The position numbers and the translations under genes are program-made. The notes beneath the pieces were generated by a model. That model saw only the letters and a list, made by a program, of their open reading frames with translations, was not told where the DNA came from and made no database searches. A DNA stretch of 64,000 nt from Hemibagrus wyckioides (taxonomy: Eukaryota > Chordata > Actinopteri > Siluriformes > Bagridae). Location of the stretch: positions 10,514,205-10,578,204 of the forward strand of contig NC_080726.1 of the NCBI RefSeq assembly GCF_019097595.1. Direction: 5' to 3'. This document shows, in pieces, positions 34,290 through 46,599 of this stretch (positions are counted from its first letter, which is position 1; every line of letters starts with the position of its first letter).

Positions 34290-34865
34290 CTAGACAGTCT
34301 GTGGTGTTAATTGGCGGCTTTTGATGCTCTGATACATAACATCCCAGAGGTTCTCAGTTGGATTCAGGTCTGGGGAATGTGAGAGCCAGTCAATGGCATA
34401 AATGCCTTCGTCATCCAGAGACTGCCTACACACTCTGGCCACATGAGGTCTGACAGTGGCTCTGAGAATTTCATCCTTGTACCTAACAGAAATAAGGGTA
34501 CCGATGGCTAGCACATGGATGTCTGTGCAACCCTCCAAGGATATTCCTCACCAGACCATCACTAAATCACCACCAAACCAATGATGCTGGATGATGTTGC
34601 AGGCAGCATAATGTTCCCCACGGCAGACTCTTTCACGTCTGTTACATGTGCTCAGTGTGAACCTGCTCTCATCCGTGAAAAGAATGGGTCCCCAGTGGAG
34701 GACCTTCCAATTCTGGTGTTCTCTGGAATATGCCAATTGAGCTGCATGGTGCGGGGCTTTGAGCACAGGCACCACTAGAGGATGTCGGGCCTTCGTGCCA
34801 CCAGTTGCCTGCTGGAGGTCATTTTGTAGGCTCTGGCAGTGCCTTTCCTGTTTCTCCTCACACAA
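34290..34865 (-). pseudogene. Tc1-like transposase, frameshifted, catalytic deletion
   Basis: In Tc1/mariner elements this enzyme cuts and rejoins transposon ends using a DDE triad. The first part (34865 down to 34548) contains ILFTDESRF with the first catalytic Asp at codon 34671-34673. After a frameshift near 34540 the second part (34538 down to 34290) contains SPDLNPTENLW with the catalytic Glu at codon 34353-34355. Between them the family normally has a QDNA-type box with the second Asp before a conserved RPH. Here VR runs directly into PHVARVC (about 34446-34451), so that box is missing and the enzyme cannot be active. The expected N-terminal helix-turn-helix region lies further right (34866-35100) in other frames. 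Upstream, 35134-35316 looks like the 5' leader. Confidence 0.88.
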
Positions 34866-35369
34866 AGGAGCAGATTCCAGTCCTTTTGCTGGGTTGTTGC
34901 TCTTCTACAACGCTGTCCAGATCTCCCTGTTTTATGGCCCATCTGCTAGTATTTCCTCCATGGTCTTGAAACTGTTCTGGGAGACACACTTCACCTCCTT
35001 GTGACGGCGCGTATCAATGTGCCATCCCGGAGGAGCTGGAATACCTGTGCAACTTGAATGGGTTGCAGGTACTGCACTGTGCTACAAGTAGTGACAAGAA
35101 CCATAACAAAACACAAAACTAAAGGCAAATCTGTCAAGAAGGATAAAAAGAGCAACTGTCTGTGGCCACCACCTGCAAAACCATTCCTTTTTGGGGGTTG
35201 CCTTGCTGTTGCCTTTCCAGTGCACCTGTTGTCACGTTCATTTGTGCCAAAGCAGCAATTAATTCACAATCAATTATGCTTCCTAACTGGACAGATTGAT
35301 ATCCCTGAAGTTTCATTGACTAGGTGCTATACTGTGATAAAGTGTTCCCTTAATTTTTTGAGCAGTGTA

Positions 35370-35585
35370 TATCTAAATCATATACTCCATATGCTGTACA
35401 GCAACACATGCAACATATTCTGAAGGCCTAAAACTAAACAAAATTCTCTTCATTAACTGGAATAAGAATTTTTATTCCTTTGATGATATAAAAAGAGAGA
35501 TACAAAAAGTAGTCTGTGCCACATGAGTCTTGGCTTCTACCTCAAACATGGAGCCATGGAATATTTTAGACCAATTACATTTTGT
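35370..35585. other. Short flank, nothing recognised
   Basis: AT-rich DNA between the Tc1-like element and the TA array. Confidence 0.5.
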
Positions 35586-35587
35586 GA

Positions 35588-35614
35588 ATATATATATATA
35601 TATATGTACATGTA

Positions 35615-35704
<90 letters not shown>
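35588..35704. repeat. Long (TA)n microsatellite
   Basis: About 115 bases of alternating TA with a few TG/TAC interruptions at 35604-35624. Tyr/Ile-repeat frames on both strands are artefacts of it. Confidence 0.96.
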
Positions 35705-35709
35705 ACCCT

Positions 35710-36730
35710 GGTACTTTGCCCAGGCTACTATGTATCATCACTTTAATGAAGCAGCTATCTGAAAAAAAGCTGCATCAGTCATATCGAAAAGAGTGTCAAC
35801 TGAAAACAATGTCTTTGTTCCAGCAGATGAGCCAACTGGCATTTTGTGGACTGTTTCTAGATAGCTAATGATGGGTGTCTAGTCTCTCTCTCTCTTTCTC
35901 TCTCTCTACCCCCACACCCCTCTTCAAAAACTCTTATATTTCTAGACCTTTATGTAACAAGGCTTTATTTAGACTATACAAGCTCAATAGAATACTTCTC
36001 ATTTCTCACAATAAGACATGCCTCCTTGCGGCAGAAGATGCCGTATAGGATACTATTATTTTATCTGCTAAACAAAAATAAAACAAACTGAATTAGAATA
36101 AATGGTGCAATCTTGCTCAGTCCCTTTAGGCGTCTGTGTTTACTTAATTAACATATGGCATGAACAAAAATAACCCAGATGCAAAAAACTGTATGTAACA
36201 TATTTACTCTGCTGACATATGCTTTAATGCCAATACGCAAAAGGGTGGCTTCCAGCCAACTTTCTTCTCTCTGAGGTGCAATGGATTCCTATAAATGTGT
36301 ATCATTGAACTCAGAGCTGTTCAGTGGCTCAGCAGAGACATCAGTCCAAGCCCAGTGCCCTCACGGGTAAAGTGATGTGTTGTGCCCAGGTTTGAGCTGA
36401 TATTAGAGAGGAAGAAACATCTTACTAAAGAGATAATCACAAAACAGTGAAACCACAAGACAGAAAAGAACCTTGGCATCACTTAAACTTCATTTCTTTT
36501 TTAGAAACTGCCTAAAACTGTAACACTGGGCCCTAGATTTTGTGATCAACGAGAATCAAAAGAAAGCTAGAAAACATAATATTTTTTGATCAACAATGCA
36601 ATAAATTAAATATAAGTATATTATATTATGTATATTAATATAATACAAATTGCATACACTGAATATTCTTTGGTCCTACACAATGTGAATAATGTGGCTC
36701 AGGGGAGTAGACTGTTAATAGATGTAATGA
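35710..36730. other. Non-coding stretch with a CT-rich patch
   Basis: A TCTCTC-rich patch lies at 35883-35908. No gene visible. Confidence 0.5.
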
Positions 36731-36736
36731 AAAATT

Positions 36737-37079
36737 AACTTTTGAAGCTTTGCCTATTGAATGGCATGTCAGTGCTCGTTGACATCGAGCTGACATCAAT
36801 TATAAATCAACAATAAGTTCTGTTTCATGATTTTATGTGCACGGATAAAAATAAGTTTTTTTCAATATTTACAGTAGAGTTTAAATGGCAAGCTTTTTAA
36901 ATATGTAGGAATTTGAAAAAACTTGACATTTTTCATTCGCAAATGATTCAGTCTATTTGAATGAGTCATAAAGATGAACAGTATTGAGTCACAGTTTGTC
37001 TAGGCTTCACTGATGCAAGCACAATTAAATTCACTGGACAAAAGACTAAAGAACTCTAGTATCAACAAATTAGTAAAAC

Positions 37080-37162
<83 letters not shown>

Positions 37163-37294
37163 ATATATAAAATAATTAATGAATGAATACATTATTTATA
37201 TTTATTTTGTTGTTTATTAATTAATTAATTTATTTATTTATTTATGAGTCAGATTTGCAAACGAATGCATGCTAAACCTACTTTTGCTCCCCTT
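36737..37294 (+). repeat. Unnamed repeat family, copy B (with AT insertion)
   Basis: The counterpart of copy A at 33.2 kb: TATTGAATGGCATGTCAGTG, GTTGACATCGAGCT, CTATTTGAATGAGTCATAAA, then GAGTCAGATTTGCAAACG, AATGCATGCTAAACCTAC and CCCCTT. Between the middle and final landmarks it carries an extra A-(TA)n-T tract (37080-37165), which copy A lacks, and it has further unaligned sequence in its first half. Confidence 0.75.
37080..37168. repeat. A-run, (TA)n, T-run: self-complementary tract
   Basis: A run of A, a long TA alternation and a run of T form one perfect or near-perfect inverted repeat of about 85 bases. Confidence 0.92.
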
Positions 37295-37344
37295 ACTTTC
37301 TTACTTTCTTTAGATTTTGCTTTCTTATATGCTTTTGGCATTAA

Positions 37345-37565
37345 TCGGCCTTAATGGCCACTAGGAAGTTGTGTCTCAGTGTTTAAAGTGTTGGAATTTC
37401 AAACCCCAGGACCACCAAGCTGCCTCTACTAGGCCCTTGAGCAAGGCCCTTAACCCTCAACTGTTCAGTTGTATTAAAAAAAAAAAAAAAGAAAGAAAGA
37501 AAAAAGGGAGAGAGATGTTGCTCTGGAAAAGGGTGTTGGCCAAAAGCAGTAAATGTAATAGGAAC
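37345..37565 (+). mobile_element. tRNA-derived SINE (fish type)
   Basis: A degenerate tRNA-like head (TGTCTCAGTGTTTAAAGTGT, then GGAATTTCAAACCCCAGGAC resembling a B box) is followed by CCACCAAGCTGCCTCTACTA, GGCCCTTGAGCAAGGCCCTT and AACCCTCAACTGTTCAGTTG. It ends with TTGCTCTGGAAAAGGGTGTT, CCAAAAGCAGTAAATG, the typical fish SINE phrase order. An A/GAAA-rich insertion at 37473-37510 interrupts it. Confidence 0.85.
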
Positions 37566-37569
37566 CGAA

Positions 37570-40540
37570 TGTGCTTTCACACTTGATCTGAATGCTTGAG
37601 TCCACACCCAGGACCAAATCTGGGCTTATTTAGGGACTCATAATGTGATGTCTAAGAAATTTTTTCCTAGCATTGGATTGATTTTGCAGTTCTATACATC
37701 ACCGTCAGATTTGCAAAATGGTAAGTACTAGGTTGATCCATTTGCTTTTCTGTTCTTGGGGTACATCTTTTCTTGAGGTACCAACACTCACCCCACAATA
37801 ACCATTTCCCTGCCATCATGAAACTCAACATTTAGAACTAACGTGGGTTCTGGCAAGGTTTTTTTTAAGTGAACCTCTGAAATCATTTTTAAGAGGACCA
37901 ATGATCAGTTCTCTGGAAAATAAAATACAATTGTGAAACCAACCTGAGGCAATGACACTGTCACCATAAATAGCATGACTCACAGAGCAGAGGGCAGGCT
38001 ATGACTTTTAAAGCTTTGCTTGAAAATAAAGGAAATAATGTTTTAGCATTGTGTCTTAGCAGGCAAAGGCAAGGGCATTCTTTGGACAGAAATGGATTTG
38101 AAAATACCATTGCACTGGCAGATTTTGAATGTGACACATACTGGTGCATTACTTTACCTACTGTTGTTGACACATTTAGTTGGAAAATTTCTAGCCTGGC
38201 CAAAATGAATTATACCCAAGGAAAGATGCGATACAATGCCAATTTATTAGCAAATTAGGCTTGTGTCTGTGTGAAAATAAGCTCCAATCTTTTGATGAAT
38301 GAAGAGAACTGGCACACTTTGTACATATTGGAACATTAGTATGCTCAGGACCATGTACACATTTCATAAAAGACACAAATGCACCATTCTTATGAAAAAG
38401 CAAATGCACTCTACATAGGACATGTAATTGTTTCGGTGGAAGCATTATCTTCTAGGTCAAATAAGGTCAAATAAAGGGTATTTAAGTTAAAAAAAAATGG
38501 TGCCATTTTTTCAGCTGGAACTAATAGACTCTTTTTGTCAAACCTCTAGCCTGCAATCTGCCAAAACCTTGCCAATATAACTAGCCTCTTAAGGTTAAGG
38601 CTTAAAGGTCACTTAATGGCTGACATGTGTGCCAAATATGTTTCAATCAGAAAAACTAATGGAAAACATTTTTTAAGCTCAATTATTTGCTCATGTCTGA
38701 TGTTAAGACCAGACCACTATTCCCTGGTCCCAGTTTGATAAAAAAAAAAAAGTCTTCAATAGGCAAAGGCAGCCTGTATTCAGTTCTAGAGTGAAATATA
38801 TACATAGAGTACACTAATGTATGTATGGTTAAGGTACATGCAAATAGAGACATATTTCAGTTAAAGCAGAAAATGTAAACATTTCACAATTTGAAGGGAT
38901 TTCCAGGCTGCCATACATCCATTATGTGTATAATATTTAAAGTAAACAAGAAAAGGGCAAATGCGAAAGAGAGAAGGTAGATCAGAGAAGTTTGTTTATG
39001 ATCAGTCAGACTAATAGGTCTCTCTGGGAATGCTGTTTACAATATTTATTTGCCTAAAATATATCATGTGCACACCCTCACCCTCACTGGTCAAGAGAAA
39101 ATAGGGGAATTATACCTCTTTACTATAGATGGGTATAGTGACTGACTTTCCCACAACACACAGATCATTGTTAATAGCAGATCAAGCATCACATTAAACA
39201 CTGTCTCTCCAGTTACGATGCTCTTAACTTTGCGACACGTTTGGGAGATCAGCAACTTTGCTGTTTTCCCCCTCAAAACCAGTGTCTCTTTCACTTGCTT
39301 TGTAGCTTGGTACAACATGTAATTCAAAGCTGTCTGAAATGAAAGCCATAGCACTCTTGGTGATTCCTCTGCCAAAGACTAACAATCATCAGATTTGCTC
39401 ATGGACCATGTAGACTGAAAAACACCAGCTTCTATTTGATCATCCCTGTCATTTCTGCTGTTCTCCAAGGCCGGCTTTGCTGGCCTCCATGCACAATTAT
39501 TTCATTGATTTATTCATTACTTGCTTTTATTTAATGACTCAGATTTAATAAACCCTCACACAGATGGCTGTAAATATGATTAATGTAGAATACATACAGT
39601 CACCATTTACATAATAGAACCATATTTGCATATGTAGTCTTAAAACTTACTTAAAACTAAAATGCAGGAATGATGATGTGTCCATACAGTCAGAGTCATG
39701 CAGGGTGAGAGACAGAGGGAAAGATAGCTGTCTGGCTTGAAAATAAAAAAACCCCAAACAGTTTCTTTCTCTTCTCAGATTGTCTAGAGTTGGTCACTGA
39801 ATTATTAAGTATAATAGTTTTCGTCCTGAAAAGATCATTGTAAGGCAATAGGCTGGTATGTGCACTTTCTAAAATAAATAAAAACCTTCAGATTTACTTC
39901 ACTAATAGAATCTTCACTTTACTGATAAATCTTCACTACCAAAATGCATCAGACTAAAGCTATGTTTAAACTGCTCAATGCTGATTTGACATTCAAATCC
40001 ATGAATCGATTGTTTTTTTTAATATAGATTCTAACACTAATCTGAATAGGCACTGCTAATAAATGTGATATAAAAGTGAATACAATTGCTTATTAGTAGG
40101 TAAGCGATTAGCATAACTACCTAGCTAGTCTCATGTTGTTAAAATAAGCGCTGCCTGAATAGCTGCTAATGCCACATTTATTTCATTGTTTCATCAACAA
40201 TGAAACATTTCCCATCATTTTCAACATTGAACTATAGCTACATGATGTTTCACTTGAGTTTACAAGCTAATAATAACAATTGTAGACGACACAGGGCTTT
40301 CCACAGGTACAAATTTATGACAAACACTGACTGTGATCATTAAGTCACATGAAGTCTCTCTACAGTTTTCAGCCCAAGTTCAGATTGCACTTTTTATCAG
40401 AACTTGGAAGTGATACTATCAGACTTCAGCAGTTACACCGTAACAGCCTGTCTCACATATGTGAAAAAAGAAATCACTTCCTGCAAAGTGAGCATAGTCA
40501 GTGTGTAGGGAGCTACTGTATTTTTCTATGCAATATGTAT
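37570..40540. other. Long non-coding stretch, nothing recognised
   Basis: No gene, RNA or transposon landmark. Frames of 80-94 codons occur (37961-38203, 38001-38258, 39091-39375). The last one, minus strand, has the least biased translation, but I recognise no domain and see no splice borders. Confidence 0.5.
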
Positions 40541-40541
40541 A

Positions 40542-40545
<4 letters not shown>

Positions 40546-40604
<59 letters not shown>
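40546..40604. repeat. (TA)n microsatellite
   Basis: About 59 bases of alternating TA. Confidence 0.96.
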
Positions 40605-40605
<1 letters not shown>

Positions 40606-40609
40606 CAAT

Positions 40610-42205
40610 AAATACTGTATTAAAGGTAACATAGTTTATTTTACAATGAATTTTCATTTTCAAGCACTTCTCACCATGGGCAAAGTCATATCAACACATT
40701 TGGTCTTTGCCTGAATCTGACCTGTCTCTGTCTCTAGTGGTCATTGGGGACATAATAATGAGCAGACTGGGAGTCTTGTTCAAGCTATGCACACTCCACG
40801 CTGCAGCTACAGCAGAAAAGATGAATCCACTTCATTCAGCAAACAGCTGAATCCCAATACATGTTGCTCACCTGCATTCATAAGCCACCCTTGTGCTATA
40901 ATGGGCTGTTATGCTTTTATAGTTTATAATTGCTTTTATAATTTGTAATTGCTTCAATGGCTGCCCTGGTGAAGTAGTCAATAATCACACCTTTAATGTG
41001 TGCAGTCACTACTTAATTTGTGAAGGATTTGGCATAGATTTGGAACACATAATCTAAGGCTAATAATAAAATAAAATGTGCTGTTATTTAACAAAGAAAA
41101 TCTGTGTATCAAGTCAAATTGGTTATATGGTGAAAATTTGTCCTGTGGACATTTCACAGTACAAGGGGAAATAAACATACGGTTAAAGGAAAATAGTGAA
41201 CTTGGGTATGCTCCTATATGTTTTATTGTTTTCATATTTTCTATTTGGACAAAACCCAACAGCTATTAATCTGAGTCAGTGGGTTAACATGAGTATGAGC
41301 TAACTTATACCTCTGCTTACTTAAAGTCATTCTAATTAGCTAGAGAGACAGAAATTCATTCATTCCAATTTAAAGATCAGGGCCAATCATGCTTGCATGG
41401 ACTCCTTGGTAGAAGGGAGTTGTAGAATTTGTAGACAGTGTCTACAAGTATGTAGTAGATATTTGGATTTAAAGTTGTGATATGTTGTGCAATTTGGTGT
41501 TGAGGACACTACTAATTAATTTACTGATTAATCACTGGTTAAAATGTGTGATATATAGACGTTTGGGGATCAAAATAAATAATTCAGTAAAAGACAGCAT
41601 CCTCTTGTTCTACAAAAATATGCACTAAATAATCTTCTCCAAGCTGACTATGTCATAATCCCAATCAAACATGAGCATGACATTTAAAATGTACAATGCA
41701 CAAGAAAGCAGTTGGGTTATATTTGGCCTGGTAAACACTATTTATCTTTCAAGAGGAAATACTGGGCCACTGTGTCTGCTGTGGTGATTAAAAAGAATAA
41801 TTACACTGAATTATTCTAATGGCACTCCATACAGTTCAGAAAGAGCTGATTTGTTGACATGCTAAGCAACCATTCTAATCCAGGCTACCATTACCAACAG
41901 GCCTATTATATTTGATTATTATTTTCCATTTAGGAAATGGTAGGAGATTACTGTATATGAGTTAGGTAATGAGTAATAAGCAAAATAGCCCACAGCAAAA
42001 GTTACTTTTAAACATGGCTGATAGCTCCAGCGCTGAAAATGCATTTACCGTGTCCTAGTTATACACGCAGTAAACAGACTAGAACAGTCTCATTTGAAAA
42101 TGTTAAGTATAGGTACATGTACGCACTAAATGGACATTATTTCCATTAAGCTTATATTACAACCCAAGCTCTGCATTGCAATAACTCACTCGGAAATAGC
42201 TAGAA
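40610..42205. other. Non-coding stretch with a short palindrome
   Basis: No gene recognised. TTGTAGACAGTGTCTACAA at 41429-41447 is an exact inverted repeat about a single central base. Confidence 0.5.
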
Positions 42206-42209
42206 ATAC

Positions 42210-42788
42210 ATGCCTCTTCTTTCCTTTCAAGTTAAGCTAACTCAAAAGCTTCTATCTATTTTCAGCTCAGGCTTGGGGAGGATAATGTTCTCTAATAGCC
42301 TGGAAATATACAATTTCATCTACTGCTCAATAATCCTCCTTTCCCTAACATCTTCCCAAGCACCGTCTGCTTATTTCTACCAAAATGAAAAAAAATGTAG
42401 AGTTTATACTTCCCCAAACTCTGAGTATAGTTGGCAGGGCAGTACGCATAATGTCAAATTAGTCCTGACAACGCAAACGGAGCAAAACAATTTGTGTTCT
42501 TTGCTGTGGCGGACAGCAAGCACATCAGACGCTGACAGGTGGGCGCACCAAAATTATGGGTCCCATGGGAAACATGGTCTATGTACTTCATTATTCTGCT
42601 CGCGGCCCAAAGAGAAAAAAAATGCACTCTATGCACTTTTTTTTTTCCTTGCACATACACCCACTATTATTTCTGACACCGCTGGGCTGACTAAAAGGCA
42701 CCTCTGCAACCCAGATGACTGCTTGTGCATGCATACTGCAGAGAAAAGTAAGGTAGATCACACCAACTCAGAGGAACTTTTCCATTAA
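42210..42788 (+). other. 192-codon open frame of unknown status in a GC-richer block
   Basis: The longest open frame in the window starts with ATG at 42210 in a poor Kozak context (T at -3). The predicted peptide has no recognisable domain, is rich in Ser/Thr/Leu/Asn, and shows FFFLAH and KEKK low-complexity patches caused by A and T runs. No polyadenylation signal, promoter or splice site gives it a transcript. The sequence around 42450-42600, with GGCGGACAGCAAGCACATCA and GGTCCCATGGGAAACATGG, is of high complexity and may be a conserved non-coding element. I favour non-coding. Confidence 0.25.
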
Positions 42789-42794
42789 AAAGGT

Positions 42795-43650
42795 GTGGGT
42801 GTTCGAAGGCTGTAGTGTATGCTTTTTTCCAAGGCTTCGCAAGAAGACAATGTGGTTTAAAAAAAAAAGAAGTCTCAAATCCATTCCATCAAAATGCTGC
42901 AGCAACATGTGCAAAGTAGCCCAAGGTATCATTTGGGTGCATTTAGAGGATATTAGGGATAAAAAAGCAGAATGTTCCTTGGTTCTATTTTCATACTCTT
43001 AACAAAGCAGTGTTTAATCTGAGCATGTTGAGTCATTCTATAAAACACCAGGGTTTTTTTTTTACCTTCTGTCTGCTGGTGGTTGAGGAAAACAGAACAA
43101 AATGTTATTTCCAGTTTTCAAGACCACTGTGAACAGGAAACTGGCTTACCTATGGACAGAGAAAAATAGAGAATTAGCTATAAAAGCATGGTCATGTGAC
43201 AAAAACAAAAGGAATGAGATAAGATCAGATTAGATAGCATGCTGATATTAATTATTATCACTATCATACTATCATTTTATTTTCATGCATTTCCAGTTTT
43301 AAGGGACCTATTATATTGTAACATTTTCATAAGACATCCATAAGAGAACAGGATGTTTGGAGACAATGACTCTTGTATTAGTCTGTTAATATTAGTTACT
43401 GTTTAATTATGCTTAATGACGTTTCATAATAACAAGTCCCAACAAATAGCATCTTCAGCATAGTCCATAATTATTACACATAGCAACATTTATGAAACCA
43501 TTTATGAAAATAAAGTGGTCAGATTTACTATGTCATTTTTTCCCCCTCATAAACAAGAAATGAGATTAACTGCAGATGCTTTCCAAAAACAACAATTCTG
43601 CAATCAACAGAATCTAAAATTGTTTATTTACCTCATACACTCTTGGATTT
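42795..43650. other. Non-coding stretch, nothing recognised
   Basis: AT-rich DNA. A T run lies at 43053-43062. GGCTTACCTATGGACAG at 43143 reads on the minus strand as a possible donor, but no matching exon is evident. Confidence 0.5.
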
Positions 43651-43654
43651 AAAA

Positions 43655-43900
43655 CTTAAATTCAGTTTAATTCAGTTTTATTTGGATGCCGCTTTTAACA
43701 ATCGCCCCACAAAGCAGCTTTACAATATATATACAATAACAATATAGGACATAGATTTTCTGGTAATGCAATTTTAAAATTGCAGATCAATAAGCCAGCC
43801 AGAGGTGAAGATGGCAGGAAAAAATACCTGGAGATGATATTAGGAAGAAACCTTGAGACTCTAAAGGAAACTCATCCTTATCTGAGTGAAACCAGAAAGA
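43655..43900 (-). mobile_element. LINE 3' end (L2/CR1-like tail), reversed
   Basis: TTCAGTTTAATTCAGTTTTA is the complement of the GAATT-type tail. CCCACAAAGCAGCTTTACA is the complement of TGTAAAGCTGCTTTGTGGG, and GAAGAAACCTTGAGACTC complements the GGTTTCTTC phrase seen at 15.5 kb. It is the same family as the copy at 15.49-15.76 kb, in opposite orientation. Confidence 0.83.
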
Positions 43901-43904
43901 GCAA

Positions 43905-45405
43905 ATATGAATAATTTCCTTCTATAACAGTGTACTATATGATCAAAAAGTGTAAATGCACAACGGGGAAACTTATTTGAGTTTTAACATCTTGTTGAAG
44001 TTAAATCACTTCTTGATTGGAAGAGTGTAAAACAAGCCTTGCATTTTAGCAGATTTATTGCACCATCAGTCATTTCTTCTCACCACAGCCTGCAGTCCCA
44101 AAACCGCAAACCTGATTTCGAGTTATTTCTGCATTTTAACCAGAATTGAAATGTTTCCCTGAAAAAAAAAAAAAACTTCACATTTCTGTGAATGAAAATT
44201 GCCTGTGGTGACAGTTTGCTATTGAATCATGTAAAATGAGATGTTTTGTGAGTCAACTGCATAAACATGAAGAGACATTTCAGTGTTACGAAAAGCTGCT
44301 GATAAATTCTGTTACATTTTCCACAGTAATTTTCCACAAGCTGCATTTGTAGCCATTTAAAATTTTTGCATAGCCTGTAATTTTAGGACAAGCATGATAT
44401 ACGGTTTGTTGTACTTTGTAAGTACTTTCTTAACACTATTTCATCATAACTGTTGACATGACAGTGAAGTCAAATCTGAGTTTTCACTTAATTAATCTAC
44501 ATATGGAGAGAAACTTTTACAACAGCAGACAGATGTAGCTAACATTGGCAACTCCACTCCATAACACCGCTAATGCTGACAAGAGTGAGAGATAATTTTG
44601 TCTCGTGATGGAATATGTGTTACATTTGGACACCAATATGTCTGCAAATTTTGGGTTTGGAGACACCTTTACCATATGGCATGTGCAATTATGATGAAGA
44701 TACACAACTAAACATGCTGTCTGAAAGCATCACACTAATTAAAGCTTTACAGTATGGACCAAAAAGAGTAAATCACACCACAGTTTGCTGTTAAAGGGAA
44801 TTAATCAGTGATGGCGGCCTGACATGAGGCAATTATTTTAATCTAAAAGCAAAATATTTTAGAATCTCTTAAACCGCAGCAATTTGCCAAGTTAGAGCAA
44901 GGTAGTTCATGTAAGCCCAAGACGTTTTTTCCCCTCCTAGCATCTCCTTTACCTCTCTTTAGTACCAAATTCTCTGTCCTGATTTTGTTCTTTTACTTTG
45001 TAATGTATTCTTTTTGAAAGTACATTTCTTTGCCGTATATCTTCACATGTGTCAGAAATGCAGGATTTTATTTTTTATTTTTTCGAAAAAGAGAGTGAAC
45101 CGGGAGCAAACTTTTCAAACTGAACACCAGATAACCTGTGCACTTTAAATTAACTCTGCAGCATTATTCTATAATAGATGCCTAGAGATAATAAAGGTGA
45201 GGAAAAAAATGAAACTGCACGAAAAGTGACTTTGAACTCAGTATGTTTTCACCCAGTGACTTGATTACACACCTAAATCGCATTTAATTAAACCGATTAA
45301 GCGGTGGGCAGGGGAAATTTTTGATCACACTGTGATCATTTGAATGTTGTTTTGAAAAGTACAGCCTTAAATAGAGTTCACTGAAAGACTGAAATGACTC
45401 ATTCA
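43905..45405. other. Non-coding stretch, nothing recognised
   Basis: AT-rich DNA with an A run at 44162-44174. No gene visible. Confidence 0.5.
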
Positions 45406-45409
45406 TAAG

Positions 45410-45640
45410 TTAATGAACCTTACCTTGTGCATAGAGATCAATGGGCACTGGGAATGCAGTGGGGTGAAACCCATTAGAACTGCTTCTAGCGCTCCAAACT
45501 TCAAGTTCTGACTCAAACAGGAGTAATCTGAGATGGCAGAGAGTGTGTGGCGCTTTATAATATGGGGGTAACAAACCACACTTTTGAATTACCTGGTCTG
45601 CTGAAGGCCCAATTATCACACATTGACCTGTGAAGGATGG
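45410..45640. promoter_or_regulatory. Candidate conserved non-coding block
   Basis: A balanced-composition island with GGTGAAACCCATTAGAACTG, CTGAGATGGCAGAGAGTG and TTGAATTACCTGGTCTGC. No coding frame or repeat signature. Based on complexity only. Confidence 0.28.
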
Positions 45641-45644
45641 GGAT

Positions 45645-46595
45645 TATATTATAAGTGATTACAGTGAAAGTGCAGTTTCTTAGTTTTGACAGTGTGTGGA
45701 AGTTAATTTGGCCTTTGTCTCTCTGGTTTCATTCTTTCTGTGAGAAGCCATGCGTCCACCGCTGGAGCTGATCCATGTCTGCTAGTGCCACATGCTAGCC
45801 CTGAAGACGAAGCCATTGTATGTACGGCAGAGGAGCTATGGAGTGAATAGAACAGAAGTATTGTGGGTGCAAGTGCATGTGGATCAATCTGGGAAATTAC
45901 AAAAGCAGAGAAACGAACAAGTGAACTGGAATAATGAGGTAATTCATCATAGCTTGTCACAGCCTTGCACTAAGGGATAGAAGGAAGGACACAGGAAAAG
46001 GAGGAGAACAGAAGGGGGAAAAACACTGTTTTCTCGTTTTCCTTTTCTTGCTACTATTCATGTATACCATAGGGAATAGACTTACTAACAGGGGATTGAT
46101 GTTAAGTTGGGCAGGGAGATATAATATTAGGATTTTATTTTTTAAATATCTCAAAGGAAATGGAGGCAAAATTGCACACGTTTTGAGCGTTAAAGGTTCA
46201 GGTCCAGAGATGAATATACTTCAGTAGGTCATTAAGAGTAATTTGTTATATCATCAAAGATTTATCATTATTACAGGAATTTACCTTGGGTGAATAATTA
46301 AAATTGCAAATGAATCTTAAAGGCAGTATGGTAAAATGGACAAGCACTGTTTGTGCAGAAAGTCCAAGCTATTTAAAAAGACTTCAGACTTAAAATATCT
46401 TAGTCTGCTTATTTGAGTCATACCACAGCATTATTAAATTATCAAATCATATTTGTTTGACTCATTCACAGGGATTTAAGCCAAAATTAAAAATCCAAGA
46501 CTAGTAATAAATGGATTTTGAAAAACCTGTTATGTGGCAAAGAAAATGTATATCCATTGGTAGGGTGAGGTTTTCTGTAAGGAAACATTTATTTA
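45645..46595. other. Non-coding stretch, nothing recognised
   Basis: Overlapping frames on both strands at 45.70-45.98 kb have no recognisable motif. Confidence 0.5.
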
Positions 46596-46599
46596 TCAT

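Larger units (their letters stand above)
33886..35367 (-). mobile_element. Tc1-like transposon, full-length ends, dead transposase
   Basis: The left end CAGTGCTCAAAAATAAGG (33886) and the complement of the right end CACTGCTCAAAAAATTAAGG (to 35367) are inverted repeats. Each is flanked by TA (33884-33885 and 35368-35369), the Tc1/mariner target duplication. At 1482 bp it has near-normal length for the family. The minus strand carries a broken transposase gene (listed separately). Close to the left end is a 31-bp imperfect hairpin. The element lies between the two copies of an unnamed repeat. Confidence 0.92.

Noticed and set aside
34581..35004. Plus-strand frames inside the Tc1-like element
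   Set aside because: They are antisense shadows of the minus-strand transposase.
35472..35868. Tyr/Ile-repeat open frames on both strands
   Set aside because: They are translations of the (TA)n microsatellite at 35588-35704.
39091..39375. 94-codon minus-strand frame with a fairly protein-like composition
   Set aside because: No recognisable domain, no splice borders and no homology that I can name. Kept as non-coding.
41429..41447. TTGTAGACAGTGTCTACAA palindrome
   Set aside because: Exact but short. Without conservation it is within chance expectation for 64 kb.
43046..43160. Minus-strand donor-like and acceptor-like sites around 43.06 and 43.15 kb
   Set aside because: They imply an exon of about 10 nt or sites that serve as both donor and acceptor, and nothing supports transcription.
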